A DNA stretch of 64,000 bases from Cryphonectria parasitica EP155. Lineage: Eukaryota; Ascomycota; Sordariomycetes; Diaporthales; Cryphonectriaceae. Below the pieces are notes generated by a model that saw only the letters and a list, made by a program, of their open reading frames with translations, was not told the origin of the DNA and ran no database searches. Below, piece after piece: positions 23,207-33,327 of the stretch; position 1 is the stretch's first letter, and every line of letters begins with the position of its first letter. A program made the position numbers and the translations under genes. The stretch is from contig NW_024468913.1 in NCBI RefSeq assembly GCF_011745365.1, forward strand, positions 1,302,001 to 1,366,000, read 5' to 3'.

Positions 23207-24135
23207 TTACCCTCCCTCTTCGGGAGCCGCCTCAGAAGGCTTGCGAGCTGCCTCGGCCAGCGTCTCCAGAGCGCTGACACCGCGCCGAAGCAGCGACATC
23301 AACTCCCCGCTCATAACAGGGGCAGGAGACGCGCCGACCACCGGCGTAGGAGCAGCGCCCACAGAGCGCACCAGCCGGAGGACACCCTGCAAGTCCTCGT
23401 CGGTCGGCTCCCGACCAAAGGAGCAGGCATTGTCCAGGGCCAAACCCGCCTCGTAAGGAAGCTATAGTGGCTTGTGAGCAGCGCGAAAGACAAGAGGGAG
23501 CAGGGGTAATACTACTCACGGGCTGGCAGGAGTGGTTGCCGCGAGCACACCGAAAACAACGGGCACCGGAGCCTATGACGAATCAATATGAGGATTTGTA
23601 AGGCAAGGAAACTGGCGCACCTGACTGGTCCCGGCACCGGACCTCAGGCTCCTGGATGCGGCGACGCACGCACCCCTGGCACCAGCCGGCGGGGGGACGC
23701 ACCGCACCCGGTCCCTCGGGGACCTTCTTCCTCTTGACGGCCTAGCAACGTCAGCGCGGCGCTGTATACACGATATATATGAGTACTCACGGAGGCCGTG
23801 GGAGTGACGGGAGGCGGGGCCTCCGGGGCAGGAGTCTCGGGAGACTCGAGGGGGGGCGAGAGAGAGGGCGAGGGCGAGGGAGAGGCCCTCTTGCGCTTCT
23901 TGCTGGCGGGGGCCTTGCGGCCACCACGCCGACCGCCGCGGCGGCCACGAGAGGGAGAGGACGCGGGAGCAGCGGGGGCGCCCGAGGGCAGAGGGTGGCG
24001 AGGAGGGGGCACCGCGTCAACAGCGCCGGAGGAGGCATTGCCAGCCTCCGAGGCCTCAGGGGCGATCTGACCCTCAGAGACCTCAGGGGCCGGCGCAGCC
24101 TCCCCAGACGCGTTGACAGCAGTAAAAGGAGACAT
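23207..24135 (-). CDS. Element B antisense gene: spliced, six-cysteine cluster protein
   Basis: Encoded opposite to gag-pol between pol and the 3' LTR. Exons (minus): 24135-23791, 23741-23621, 23572-23520, 23461-23207. Introns of 49, 48 and 58 nt have GTGAGT, GTGCGC and GTGAGT donors and AG acceptors, with a GCTGAC branch in the first. All phases agree and give 257 aa ending in TAA. The N-terminal half is Ala/Pro/Ser-rich with Arg/Gly and nuclear-signal-like clusters (KKRKRAS, VKRKK). Cysteines 136, 139, 151, 161, 164 and 171 read C-X2-C-X11-C-X9-C-X2-C-X6-C, like a Zn2Cys6 cluster with a longer first loop. The C terminus has short amphipathic helices (LQGVLRLVRS, ALETLAEAARK). Further 5' exons are possible: upstream candidate splice sites flank a CAG/CAA-type repeat (about 24189-24237). 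Function unknown; DNA binding is inferred only. Confidence 0.8.
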
Positions 24136-24196
24136 CTGCGACGAATCAGCTTCCACGCGATGCCTCAGAGGATAGGGATACACGTACCGTGCTGTT

Positions 24197-24228
<32 letters not shown>

Positions 24229-24626
24229 TGTGGTGGCTGAGGAAAGGGAAAAACAGAAAGAGAGGGGGGTTCAGGCGCGAGGGCGAAATAGGGGGCAACA
24301 GTGCCCCACTAGCGCGCGCACCCCAGGCAACCCTGTTGTCTGGCCCTAGAAGCTATTCCGAGATCGCGGTAGCATGGATGACCGCGCCAAGCTGCGCAGT
24401 CTTCGTGACCACGCCGCGTCTGCGCTGCGCCAGCGCTGGGGCAACCTTCACGACATCACATGACTTACCGGCGGAGGAAAACTTGGCCCTCTAGGGCGAG
24501 GCACCCCAACAACAAGGACCAACTGACGAGAGGACTATTGACAAGTATGAAGGGACCTGTGGGTCTGCGCGAGAGCAGCTCGGGCGCGTAGTTCCTGGGG
24601 ACAGGAACCTGGAAGAGGGAGGATTC
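24136..24626 (-). promoter_or_regulatory. Leader/promoter region of the B antisense gene and polypurine tract
   Basis: GC-rich with no long gag-pol-strand frame. On the minus strand there is a possible 5' intron (donor GTAAGT near 24470, acceptor CTCAG near 24240), a short triplet repeat (24189-24237), and another possible intron (GTACGT...GTCGCAG) ending right at the ATG at 24135. The plus-strand purine run GGAAGAGGGAGGA (about 24611-24623) just before the 3' LTR is the polypurine tract. The antisense promoter must lie here or in the 3' LTR. Confidence 0.45.
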
Positions 24627-24935
24627 TGTCAGGGCTTGTATGCGCACAAAGGAAATAGGTGGCCCTTGCGACCCCTGGTGGCGGTCCAGGGCTGCTGCGA
24701 GGGCTTCGCTCCGAAGCAGCGCTCTCGTACGATGCCGCGTGGCCATCAGGCCATTGTCATCCCATCTAGTCCAGGCCAATTGTGTACATAAGGGAAAGGG
24801 GAACAACAGGTTCAGCAGCGAAAAGAGGAGGAGGGAGATAGGTTCAGTAGTCCCTTTGAATGGAAGCGTCAACAGAGCGGCTTGGGAGCAGCTCACACCC
24901 CTTCACCTCACTTGTGTGCCCTTTTTACCCTGACA
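24627..24935 (+). repeat. Element B 3' LTR
   Basis: 309 bp, one substitution from the 5' LTR, followed by the AATAT duplication. Confidence 0.97.
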
Positions 24936-26643
24936 AATATTCTGTAAGAGAATGTAGGTGAAGAGCTTCTCTAGCCCTATTCTGTAGATAAGATATTCAA
25001 TCCATATTGTTTCCTTGTTCTACCCAATGCTGAAAGGAAATCTTCCTTTAGGCTTGTTAAGCATGTTGTTTGCAGAAAGCTTCCGCAAGCTGCTAGGTTG
25101 CTTGCTCTAGCTTGATTCTTCTGTTGCTTAAGAAGCATTCTTTATATTGTTTAGATATTCATACCAGTAGCTAAGAGGGTATTATCTCTTATTCATATCT
25201 CTGATCATAATGCTTGGCATAAGCAATGAAGAATGTTAAAGAGTATTATTGCTAAGCCCTTCTTCCAATGCTTAAATGCTCTATTTCATAACATCAGAGC
25301 AGTTCGAGTTGCTACTCATAGGAATGCTGAGTATGCACTCTCATTCTGCTGTTGCTATTTATCTGCAGCGCTTAAGTTTCTAAGGAAACCATCCTGATCC
25401 TTTCTTACTCGAGAGGTGTATTAAGCAGTTATTATTATAGCAGAATATTCAGCTGAGACTTCTGTAATTAATAGAGTCTAATACTTGCTTTAAGAAAGTG
25501 TTTTTGCTTAGTTAATTAAGTTCTTATTATCAAGCGATATTCATCTAGCATTCTTTCTGAACTAATTGCTACTTATTCTTTCGGAATTAATAGCAGTTAT
25601 ATGCAATGTATTCTTATTTGTTGCAATTATAGCAAGTAATACTATTCTTCTTGCTATATTGCTTATTAGCTGTATTGAGTTCCATGGGATTAGTATGCAT
25701 AGTGCTGCTCTGAGCTGTACTGCTATATTGATTGCTATTCTTATTCTAAAGTTTCTTGCTTGTATTAGCTGGAAATCTCCAAGTCTAGCTTCCTCCCTTC
25801 TTGAACTTCTTCATCTATTGTTCATACAGATAGTTGTTAATGCAGATAGCTTGATTGGAGAATATTGCAAAGTTCTCCAGCTAATTCTGCTTGGAGATTT
25901 CATTCTTAATATCATTCTTGAGTTCCTTGTAATAGTACTTCATGAGATTCTTATCTTCTCACAGGAATTGCACTGAGAGTTGCTTAAATCTAACTATATA
26001 AGCAGAAGCTAACTTAGTCTGCTTGAGATTCATAAGCTGCTAAGCTATAATGCATTCTTTGTTAGGATTACTAAAGATTTTCTTGAAAGCTTTCTTAAAG
26101 TTTTCAAAAGAATTAAATATATTCTTAGTATTCTAAATATATGCATTGGAATTGTTCTGATGCTCTAAGTGGTTGTATAGAGAAGGCTTGTATTAGATAA
26201 GAGCATTCTTTTTGAAACAAGTTTCTATAAGGATAACTTTCTCAGATTTCTTAGTAAACTGAGTCTTATGATGCAGGAAATATGCTCTGCAGTAAGTAAG
26301 GAATCTATGCAGCGTTTTCTGATTGCTGTTATATATAGCAAGCTTATTCATCTTATACGCTTTTCCAGCGCTACTAGTGGTTGCAGGGGTGAACTGCGCC
26401 TGCTGAGCCTGTTGGGCTAGCTAAGCTTGCTGAGCTAGCTAAGCCTGTTAGTTGGCGATGGTAGCGCTCTGAGCCTGCTATTGTTTGTATAGGTTCTGAA
26501 TATGCTGAATGAGCTAGTATATCTGATTAATCAGTTCTTCCTGAGTAGGAGCGTGCAAGGATAAAGAGATTCCTGAAGAAGCTATTGTATTCCGTATTGC
26601 TCAAGAGGTAATACTGAACTGTTCTTGAATAAGAATTGTTAAA

Positions 26644-27096
26644 ATATAATAAGCATTGCAGTAATCCGAAGATTTCTAAGTATATGAGAGGTTTATGCTA
26701 ACAAGAGCGGTATCAAAGTATTAAGTTCTTGAATACAGAACTGTACAAGTCCTAATAAGCGATGCAAGTATTCACTGCCTTTAGAGCTACTCAGTGTATG
26801 AAACTGAATACTTAGATTGATAACTGAAGAGCTATATACTAAATCTATCTAATAGTAATGAATGTGTTCTTATATATCCAGCTCTTCAGTATGGATATGT
26901 TAAATAGCAACATATCCAAGTTATTCTGCTAGCTCTGGATAGCATATATTCGAAGCTATCCTTTCTGATTAGCTGTGCTCATAACCCTAACCCTGAGTTA
27001 TGTAATCAGTGCTTTGTCAGGATGTTAAGTCCTTGACACCTGGTCCCTGTTACTCGTGATCTGTTCTGTGACCTGCATGTTGGATGAGTCATAATA
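26644..27096 (-). repeat. Family A copy 2 right (5') LTR
   Basis: 453 bp with A-type ends (RIP-altered TATAATAAGC...ATAATA). TAGAG follows as the target duplication. Confidence 0.9.
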
Positions 27097-27101
27097 TAGA
27101 G

Positions 27102-27557
27102 ATTCATTTGAAAAGCTGTTCTTTTTTAGTAAGATTTGTAAAAGAATATGCAATCCAGCTGTAGTTCTTAATGAACTGTTTATAGAAGTTAATATATCTG
27201 AGAAAAAATCTAATATTTCTAATATTTCTAAGAACTAGCTAATTTCTAATAGCTTCTATCTTATCTTTCTGTAGCTTAATGCATCCTAGCTTAATTGTAA
27301 ATCCAAGATAATCAATCTTTTGTATATAAAAGTAATTCTTTGCGGATTTCATAAGGAGTTTTGCATCTTGGAGTATTTGCAATACTATTTCCACATATTT
27401 CTTATATTCTTCAAGTATTCGAGAATAGATAAGAATGTTATTAAGATAAGCAATAATGAACTAATTCAGATGCTTGCATAGAATATAATTAATCATTTCC
27501 TGAAACAAAGCTGAAGCATTTGTTAAATCAAAGAGCATAATCAAATATTTGTAGTAT
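27102..27557 (-). mobile_element. Family A copy 3, RT fragment
   Basis: Continues the pol sequence of 12312-12363 after copy 2 is removed. The minus strand shows the RT block with YLNN at 27437-27448 in place of YLDD. It ends at the insertion point of element C. Confidence 0.85.
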
Positions 27558-27878
27558 TGTTGTGGTGGCCAGGGTGGTAGTCCGTGGGACATGGAGTACA
27601 GTGGGTCAAGGGTCCTCATACATATAAAGGATACCACCCACTTTTCAAATTCTTTAGCTATAAGCAACAATCAAGCATCCTTTTCTCTTCTTTTCAATTT
27701 TTGAACCCCTTGGACAGGTCTAAGACAGGTTTTTCACCCTGTTCTTGTGCCCGTGTGGCCTTAGTTTGCTGTCCTCATCTGTACAGGCACGCTTGGGTTG
27801 CATGAGCCCTTGCCCATTGCTTCGGCAGCTGTTTGTCCCTTTTTCTTTCGAGGGCGACGGCGCCCTAGTTCTGGTTCA
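27558..27878 (+). repeat. Element C 5' LTR
   Basis: 321 bp, TGTTGTGG...CTGGTTCA. A TATA-like CATATAAAGG lies at 27621-27630. A TGGTGCGGTGAG stretch starts within two bases of the end and could be the tRNA primer-binding site. Confidence 0.94.
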
Positions 27879-28055
27879 ATGGTGCGGTGAGTGTGGACTT
27901 AGCTGTTCAGGCTGGTAGCTCAGGGCTGTTTGCGTCACAGTTCGTGAGGATCAGTAAGAGCAGCAAGTTTACCCTATGGACGGGCGCACTCTTTTTCCCT
28001 GCTGAGCTCTTTTATTTTCCTTTATCTATCACGCTTACACGACAGGCTGTGCATC

Positions 28056-29438
28056 ATGTCTGGACTCTGGGTCATGCCTGAGACCTCTCGTAAAGGGGAG
28101 ATGGGTGGACAGAGGAGGAGTGGTGTGAGTTCTGGTCGTGGGCTGGTGAACGATGCGTTGAGCCCGCGGGCCAATATTACGAAGAAACGAATTCCTTTTT
28201 CCAACATTTCCCACATCAATCAACGATCCTACACAGAAGCTGATACAGCTCAGACCTGTACAGGCTGCGGCGGAAAGTTTAACCATGTCGGATGTGGGTC
28301 CATGGTTAAATTACAGAGTGGGATGCTTTTGGTGGATGGTACTCTGTGGAGAAAAGTGGCATGGTTAACAAGGTCTGTGCTCCTTGCGATGGTCCGATCA
28401 GCACGCTCTACCTGGACACGTCTGGCCACATTGATCCTTTGGATCAAAAGCTTGCTGGTTGCATTATCCCAAAAGCGAAGGACACAGGGAGGTGAAGATG
28501 AGGAACCGTCAGTGCACACGAGGAATAGAGGTCGAGGATTACGACGACATCATCCGATGTCGAACTTTAATCGACGCCTTACACCTGGTCAGAAATGCCT
28601 CCATTGGTTGGCAGGACTATTGATAAAGGAAATCCCAGTGCAGCACAGAACAGCCAACTCAATCCCTTGTTGTTCATCACAAGACAGACCTCATGCACGC
28701 TCCACTCACAGACTGAACCTCCCTCAAGCACCTGAACCCCCTCGACCTCCACAGTATTGTCTTCCGCAGGATACGGAAGGCATTCCGGCTGTGGCGCCCT
28801 CAACTCAAGGATCTCGAACCAGAAAGCCAAAGAAACATCGAGGGAAGCGACAACCAGGAAAAAGGATAGCTTCTTCATCTGACAAGTCTCCTGACCCAAC
28901 CCCGAGCTCGTTTGGTTCCTCTGCGAGTGGACAGTATGGATCTAACTTCCGGTTCCCTTCCCATAGCGAACTCGCTGGTGGCAGCTTGACACTGTTTTCT
29001 CGGATGGAAGTCTCATCATGGCTGAAGCGTTTCGACTGGTGGCGTCAAATCAAAGGCATTGACGACACTCAGGCGCTCAACTTCATGAAAGGCTTCTGTT
29101 CAGATGCAGTCGTTGCTGGGAAAGTAGAGAGATATACCACGAGTGCCAAGACATGGGGCGAACAGAAGGACCGACTGTTGGTTGCATATCAGCCCTGGGA
29201 TCATCTCCAAGCATACACACCTGAGCAGGAGCGGCTGAACATCATCAACAACCGTTTCATTACTGATGCTGCGAGCTTGTGGTCATTCGTTGTTGACTAT
29301 AACAACGCTCTTACCCGTCTCAAGATCAGGGATACTCAGCCTATTGCTGAGGCTTGGATGAAACTCCTCTCGACTTGGATCAAGCGTCTTCGAGCTGACC
29401 ACGGTATTACCGCTGAGAAGGAGGAGACTCAAGACTAG
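28056..29438 (+). CDS. Element C Gag-like protein
   Basis: 460-codon frame. The last ~170 residues are retrotransposon-capsid-like (FSRMEVSSWLKRFDWW..., LNFMKGFCSDAV, WTxR/WGEQKDRLL-type helices). The N-terminal part is basic and low-complexity, may include untranslated sequence and has no zinc knuckle. The TAG at 29436 follows TQD, and the same frame stays open to a TGA near 29670 with a Pro/Gln-rich tail, so TAG may be a mutated CAG. Coil-like sequence then continues in the next frame (about 29690-29950) and an acidic tail in a third (29939-30259), so frameshifts or splicing may join them. Confidence 0.55.
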   Translation: MSGLWVMPETSRKGEMGGQRRSGVSSGRGLVNDALSPRANITKKRIPFSNISHINQRSYTEADTAQTCTGCGGKFNHVGCGSMVKLQSGMLLVDGTLWRKVAWLTRSVLLAMVRSARSTWTRLATLILWIKSLLVALSQKRRTQGGEDEEPSVHTRNRGRGLRRHHPMSNFNRRLTPGQKCLHWLAGLLIKEIPVQHRTANSIPCCSSQDRPHARSTHRLNLPQAPEPPRPPQYCLPQDTEGIPAVAPSTQGSRTRKPKKHRGKRQPGKRIASSSDKSPDPTPSSFGSSASGQYGSNFRFPSHSELAGGSLTLFSRMEVSSWLKRFDWWRQIKGIDDTQALNFMKGFCSDAVVAGKVERYTTSAKTWGEQKDRLLVAYQPWDHLQAYTPEQERLNIINNRFITDAASLWSFVVDYNNALTRLKIRDTQPIAEAWMKLLSTWIKRLRADHGITAEKEETQD

Positions 29439-29938
29439 CTTGCATCTGGCGCTGCAAATCCTCAACTCCATCAGCAGGCGCAATTCCAAGCTCCTTTGGT
29501 GCCACCACCTCAACCGATTCCTGACCAGGCGCGACCTGTGCTTGTTTCTCAGCCGACTCATGGTTTCCCCAATCACCCGCCAGCTCAGGTTGGGCAAACT
29601 GGGGGGACCATTGCACTACCAACCTCCTCAGCACTCAACCGGCGAATGGCAAGGCCAGCCTGAAGCAACTAAACAGATCCTGAAGCCCGAATCTGTCCAG
29701 AAGCCCGAGCAGGGGTTGAACCACTTGGCATCTCTGATGGAGCAACTTCGCATCGATCAGATTGCAATGGCTCACTCTTTGAGACTGCAATCTGAGACTC
29801 TCAGACAAACCCGGGATGTCTCATACGATCAGACCAAGGCTCTGCGGGAGATCTCACAGCTGATCAGGCGCCCCCAAACCATCTCTGCAAGGAATCCCCT
29901 TCAAGGGAGCACAAACTCTTTGCAGATGAGCACTGCTT

Positions 29939-30259
29939 ATGCGAGCTCCTTGGCGGGGTGAACCAGACAACAACACCCTCGAGGTTCGGGAGATGGACAT
30001 GAGCGACGACACTACATTCTGGGTCCCAGATATCATTGGCCATGATCCTATACCTGGTCAACCAAGTCCAAACCCAGGAGACATAGATCTGACAACCGAG
30101 ACCGATGATAATGTCAGGGAAGAAAATAATGGTGGAGACGACGGACGTCTTACACGGGCAAGGGAGAAAGAGAAGCGAGAACAGGAGAAAGCGGATAGAA
30201 GCGGGATGTTTATAACAATTCCGACCAAGTCTGCCTTCTTGGCTCGTGGGGGAGGCTGA
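29939..30259 (+). CDS. Element C acidic/charged ORF downstream of gag
   Basis: 106 codons, rich in Asp/Glu then Arg/Lys/Glu (EVREMDMSDD, RAREKEKREQEKADR). It overlaps the end of the preceding coil-like frame in another phase and may be the C terminus of the Gag-like product. No domain recognised. Confidence 0.35.
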   Translation: MRAPWRGEPDNNTLEVREMDMSDDTTFWVPDIIGHDPIPGQPSPNPGDIDLTTETDDNVREENNGGDDGRLTRAREKEKREQEKADRSGMFITIPTKSAFLARGGG

Positions 30260-30614
30260 TTTCTTTCTATCCATATTTCCTTTGGTTCGCAAAACACGTT
30301 TTCCTTTTGTCTTTCCTATGTTATCTCGTGTGTTTTGCTGGGGGAGGAGGGACGAAGTGTCGTCTGCTACCACCCACTACAGAATACTATAAAATCACCC
30401 AAATTTTAAAAGCACCCGGTACAGAGCATGTTGACCAGCTCTGAGACCATTTCACTATGAAGACCGCAGCTGCAGAAACGCAATGTATTGGAATGCAAGG
30501 CATGAAAATGCAAAGCGTTGAAGAACGCCGCAACCTAAAAGAACTCCTTCCGACCCCTATGCCAGCTCACCTCGAAGATCGCCAGCCGGTCCAGGAGCAA
30601 CAATCCAGCTGTCA

Positions 30615-30947
30615 ATGCAGCAAACGGCCAGGCCTGGTCAGACTACTGATGTTCCATTGCACCGAAGATTGAGAAGCAGCAATATCATGCGTTCTAATCT
30701 TCCTGACAGACCTCGGCAACCTCATGTGCCTTTGTGGAGTGAGCTCCATAGTCTTGCTCCTGTCAGACCCTCAGTAGGTCTTGAGAATTGGACAGGATTC
30801 GAGCATGCTATCAGGATGGATGTGTGGAGAGCAGACTGTGAAAGGATTGAACGGACGGTGGTTCAGAATAGAGAGAGGGCCACTGCTACTGCTGCTGCCC
30901 GGGCGGAGTTCGAGAACAGACAGGGACGAAGGGAAGGTCGACATTAG
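30615..30947 (+). CDS. Element C small basic ORF
   Basis: 110 codons with a coherent, non-repetitive composition and a charged C-terminal helix (MDVWRADCERIERT...RATATAAARAEFENRQ). Lies in the 3' third of the element. Not recognised; could be chance. Confidence 0.3.
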   Translation: MQQTARPGQTTDVPLHRRLRSSNIMRSNLPDRPRQPHVPLWSELHSLAPVRPSVGLENWTGFEHAIRMDVWRADCERIERTVVQNRERATATAAARAEFENRQGRREGRH

Positions 30948-31197
30948 GATGTATCCAGATTGCGCCCGCGCTGCAAACAGATCATGGGCGGATATTGGTA
31001 ATACTGCGTTGACTTGAGTGAGGACTCAGACAATCAAACTGGGTGCAGAGGTCGGATTGCGAAATGGTTTGGGTTGCAGTGCTTCCTTCGACAGCTTGCG
31101 ATGGATTCTTTAGTTCTTTCTTTTCCTTTCTATCTGACCAGACCTGGCACACCATTGGACTTGTCGCAACTTTGGAAGAAAGTTGCTGGGGGAGGAC

Positions 31198-31518
31198 TGT
31201 TGTGGTGGCCAGGGTGGTAGTCCGTGGGACATGGAGTACAGTGGGTCAAGGGTCCTCATACATATAAAGGATACCACCCACTTTTCAAATTCTTTAGCTA
31301 TAAGCAACAATCAAGCATCCTTTTCTCTTCTTTTCAATTTTTGAACCCCTTGGACAGGTCTAAGACAGGTTTTTCACCCTGTTCTTGTGCCCGTGTGGCC
31401 TTAGTTTGCTGTCCTCATCTGTACAGGCACGCTTGGGTTGCATGAGCCCTTGCCCATTGCTTCGGCAGCTGTTTGTCCCTTTTTCTTTCGAGGGCGACGG
31501 CGCCCTAGTTCTGGTTCA
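31198..31518 (+). repeat. Element C 3' LTR
   Basis: 321 bp, identical by eye to 27558-27878. Confidence 0.94.
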
Positions 31519-32163
31519 GTATTCATAGCATATTCTGAAAGCAGTTTTCCATTCTTCTTCTTTCTTTATTCTAATTAGATTATAAGCTTCTTTCAGATTC
31601 AGAATTGTAAACTATTATACTCCTTACAATCTATCTCATAATTCCTTAATAAATAGCAACAGATATCAGTTCTTGATTGTAATATTATTGAGTTGCTTAT
31701 AATTAATATATAGCTTAAGCTTGCTATTTTTCTTAGATACAAACAAAATGAGATATTCTGCTAGTAATTGCAATAATTATATATATTCTTTCTTAAGATT
31801 TTTGTTAAGATACTCTCGAAGTGCTTCTAGCTATATCTTGTCTAATCTATAGATAGGAAAGAATTTGAGCTATTTCTCTTCTTATAGCAGGATTTCGTAG
31901 TTGTATAAGCTATATTCTGATAATCCTGTATTCAATTCTTCCTAGAATAGTTTCTTGAATTTGTAATATTCTCGTAGTATGTTCGCAAGTATTAGTTCCA
32001 ATCCTTATACTGTTTCTGCTATCTGGAGAAATAGTAGGTATTGTTAAGCATACTTCTTTTCATTTGTTGTTTTTGGTAGCGTTTTTGAGAGCTTTAAGCA
32101 TTCGCTCCGAGCTGAACCGAGTGCTTAAGGGCCTGATTTCGAGGTTTTTCCCGTATAGATCTA
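31519..32163 (-). mobile_element. Family A copy 3, pol fragment (RT N-terminal side)
   Basis: Continues the copy 3 pol from 27557 (TCATAGCATATTCTGAAAGC). It ends with ATCTA, the left target duplication of copy 4. Confidence 0.85.
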
Positions 32164-32618
32164 TGTAATGAGCACTGCAGCAATCCGAAGATTCCTAAGT
32201 ACACAAAGGGGTTTATGCTAACAAGAGCGGTATCAAAGTGCCAAGTCTCTGAATACGGAACTGTACAAGTCTCAGTAAGCAATGCAAGTATTCACTGCCT
32301 TTGGAGCTATCAGAGTAGAGAGTAATCTGATACTTAGATTGACAACTGAAGAGCTATGTACTGAATCTATCTAATGATAATGAATATATTCTTATATATT
32401 CAGCTCTTTAGTATGAATATGTTGAATAGCAACATATTCAAATTATTCTGCTAGCTCTGAATAGCATATATTCGAAGCTATTCTTCCTGATTAACTGTGC
32501 TCATAATCCTAATCCTGGATTATATAATTAGTATTTTGTTAGGATATTAAGTTCTTAATATCTGATCTCTGTTACTTGTAATCTGTTTTGTAACCTGCAT
32601 GTTGAATAGATTATAATA
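32164..32618 (-). repeat. Family A copy 4 left (3') LTR
   Basis: 455 bp. The internal module carries the inverted repeat GAATATGTTG-AATAG-CAACATATTC (about 32411-32436). Confidence 0.9.
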
Positions 32619-32709
32619 TCATCTCCCTTCTATTAGTCATTATTTCTAATAATCTTCTATAAGTATTCTAGCAAGTTTTCATATTCGTGATCTTGCCTTT
32701 CTAATCAAG

Positions 32710-33327
32710 ATGTTGAACAGAATTAACAAATCTCGTTCTCGTACTGAGAAGACTAAACAAAAGAATTCTCTTCTTTCCTTAATTCTTCAAAATGCTATTA
32801 CTATGCCTTCTTGTTCCTTCTATAAGAATTGTAGTATTCAGTCTTATCAAGTCTCCATCGAGAATTCCTCTTGCTATGCTGAATATATCTGCCTGGATTG
32901 CTCTTAGTATAATATTCAAGGATTGAGTGCAGCGGAAATTCGTTGGATAAGCATTCAACACTAATGCCTGGAGAACCAACTCGAGAGTGCTAAGAAGCAG
33001 CTGCACAATGCTGCTGCAGAGATAGAATGTTTGCAGAAGCAGAAGCGTTTGTAGTTTAAGAGGATAATGAAAGCTATTTATTGAGGCCTTTCCAGTATAG
33101 AGAAGTTGGAATGTAAGAAAGCTGAGAAGGAGTGAGCTTGCGTTGTTGCTGGGGTTTGTTCTGTAGTTGCAGAGAAATCTGCTGTAGTTGCTGGAGATTC
33201 TTCTTTTGAGGGTTTTGACTGGAATTCTGTGGATGTGAGGAATGCAGTGATGGATTAGTTGGGTTTCCTGGAGAGTGAGATTTCCGAGGCTTCTGAGTTT
33301 TGCTCCGGGGTGGAGCGATTGTCTTAG
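32710..33327 (+). pseudogene. Family A antisense gene, copy 4
   Basis: 206-codon frame. The first 65 codons are open and hold the cysteine-rich region; Tyr now sits at several positions that are Cys in copy 1, and Cys at positions where Arg is expected. A coil and a GDSSFEGFDWNSVD segment follow. The stop TAG (33325-33327) overlaps the pol stop on the minus strand. Confidence 0.62.

Larger units (their letters stand above)
17644..24935 (+). mobile_element. Near-intact Ty3/gypsy chromovirus 'B'
   Basis: 7,292 bp with two 309-bp LTRs that differ at one site (t in the 5' copy, c in the 3' copy, within GTGTGyCC/CT near the end) and target duplication AATAT (17639-17643 and 24936-24940). It has an open gag, an open pol with all expected domains, an intact spliced antisense gene and a polypurine tract. 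It is GC-rich with no RIP signature, in sharp contrast to the family A element it entered. A very recent insertion, possibly still active. Confidence 0.97.
17165..26600 (-). pseudogene. Family A copy 2 gag remnant, interrupted by element B
   Basis: Gag pieces lie at about 17165-17643 and 24936-26600 on the minus strand. The N-terminal Gln/Ala repeats are near 26.39-26.45 kb. The long hydrophobic plus-strand frame at 25566-25976 is its reverse reading. Confidence 0.65.
12364..27096 (-). mobile_element. Ty3/gypsy family A, copy 2 (RIP-degraded, split by element B)
   Basis: LTRs are 12364-12815 and 26644-27096, with target duplication TAGAG at 12359-12363 and 27097-27101. Internal sequence runs 12816-17643 and 24936-26643; 17644-24935 is element B, inserted in gag with its own AATAT duplication. 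Without B the element is about 7.4 kb, like the other copies. Confidence 0.93.
27558..31518 (+). mobile_element. Element C: young non-autonomous LTR retrotransposon with gag-like gene only
   Basis: 3,961 bp with 321-bp LTRs that look identical. The target duplication is AGTAT or GTAT (27553-27557 and about 31518-31522); the shared A makes 4 or 5 bp ambiguous. The surrounding pol of copy 3 continues exactly across it. Inside are a gag-like frame and smaller charged frames, but no protease, RT, RNase H or integrase motif on either strand. A purine run GGGGGAGGA just before the 3' LTR is the likely polypurine tract. No RIP-type AT enrichment. It must borrow enzymes from another element. Confidence 0.9.

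Noticed and set aside
27584..27805. 73-codon frame, identical at 31224-31445
   Set aside because: It is inside the C LTRs, so the identity reflects LTR duplication and not a conserved gene.
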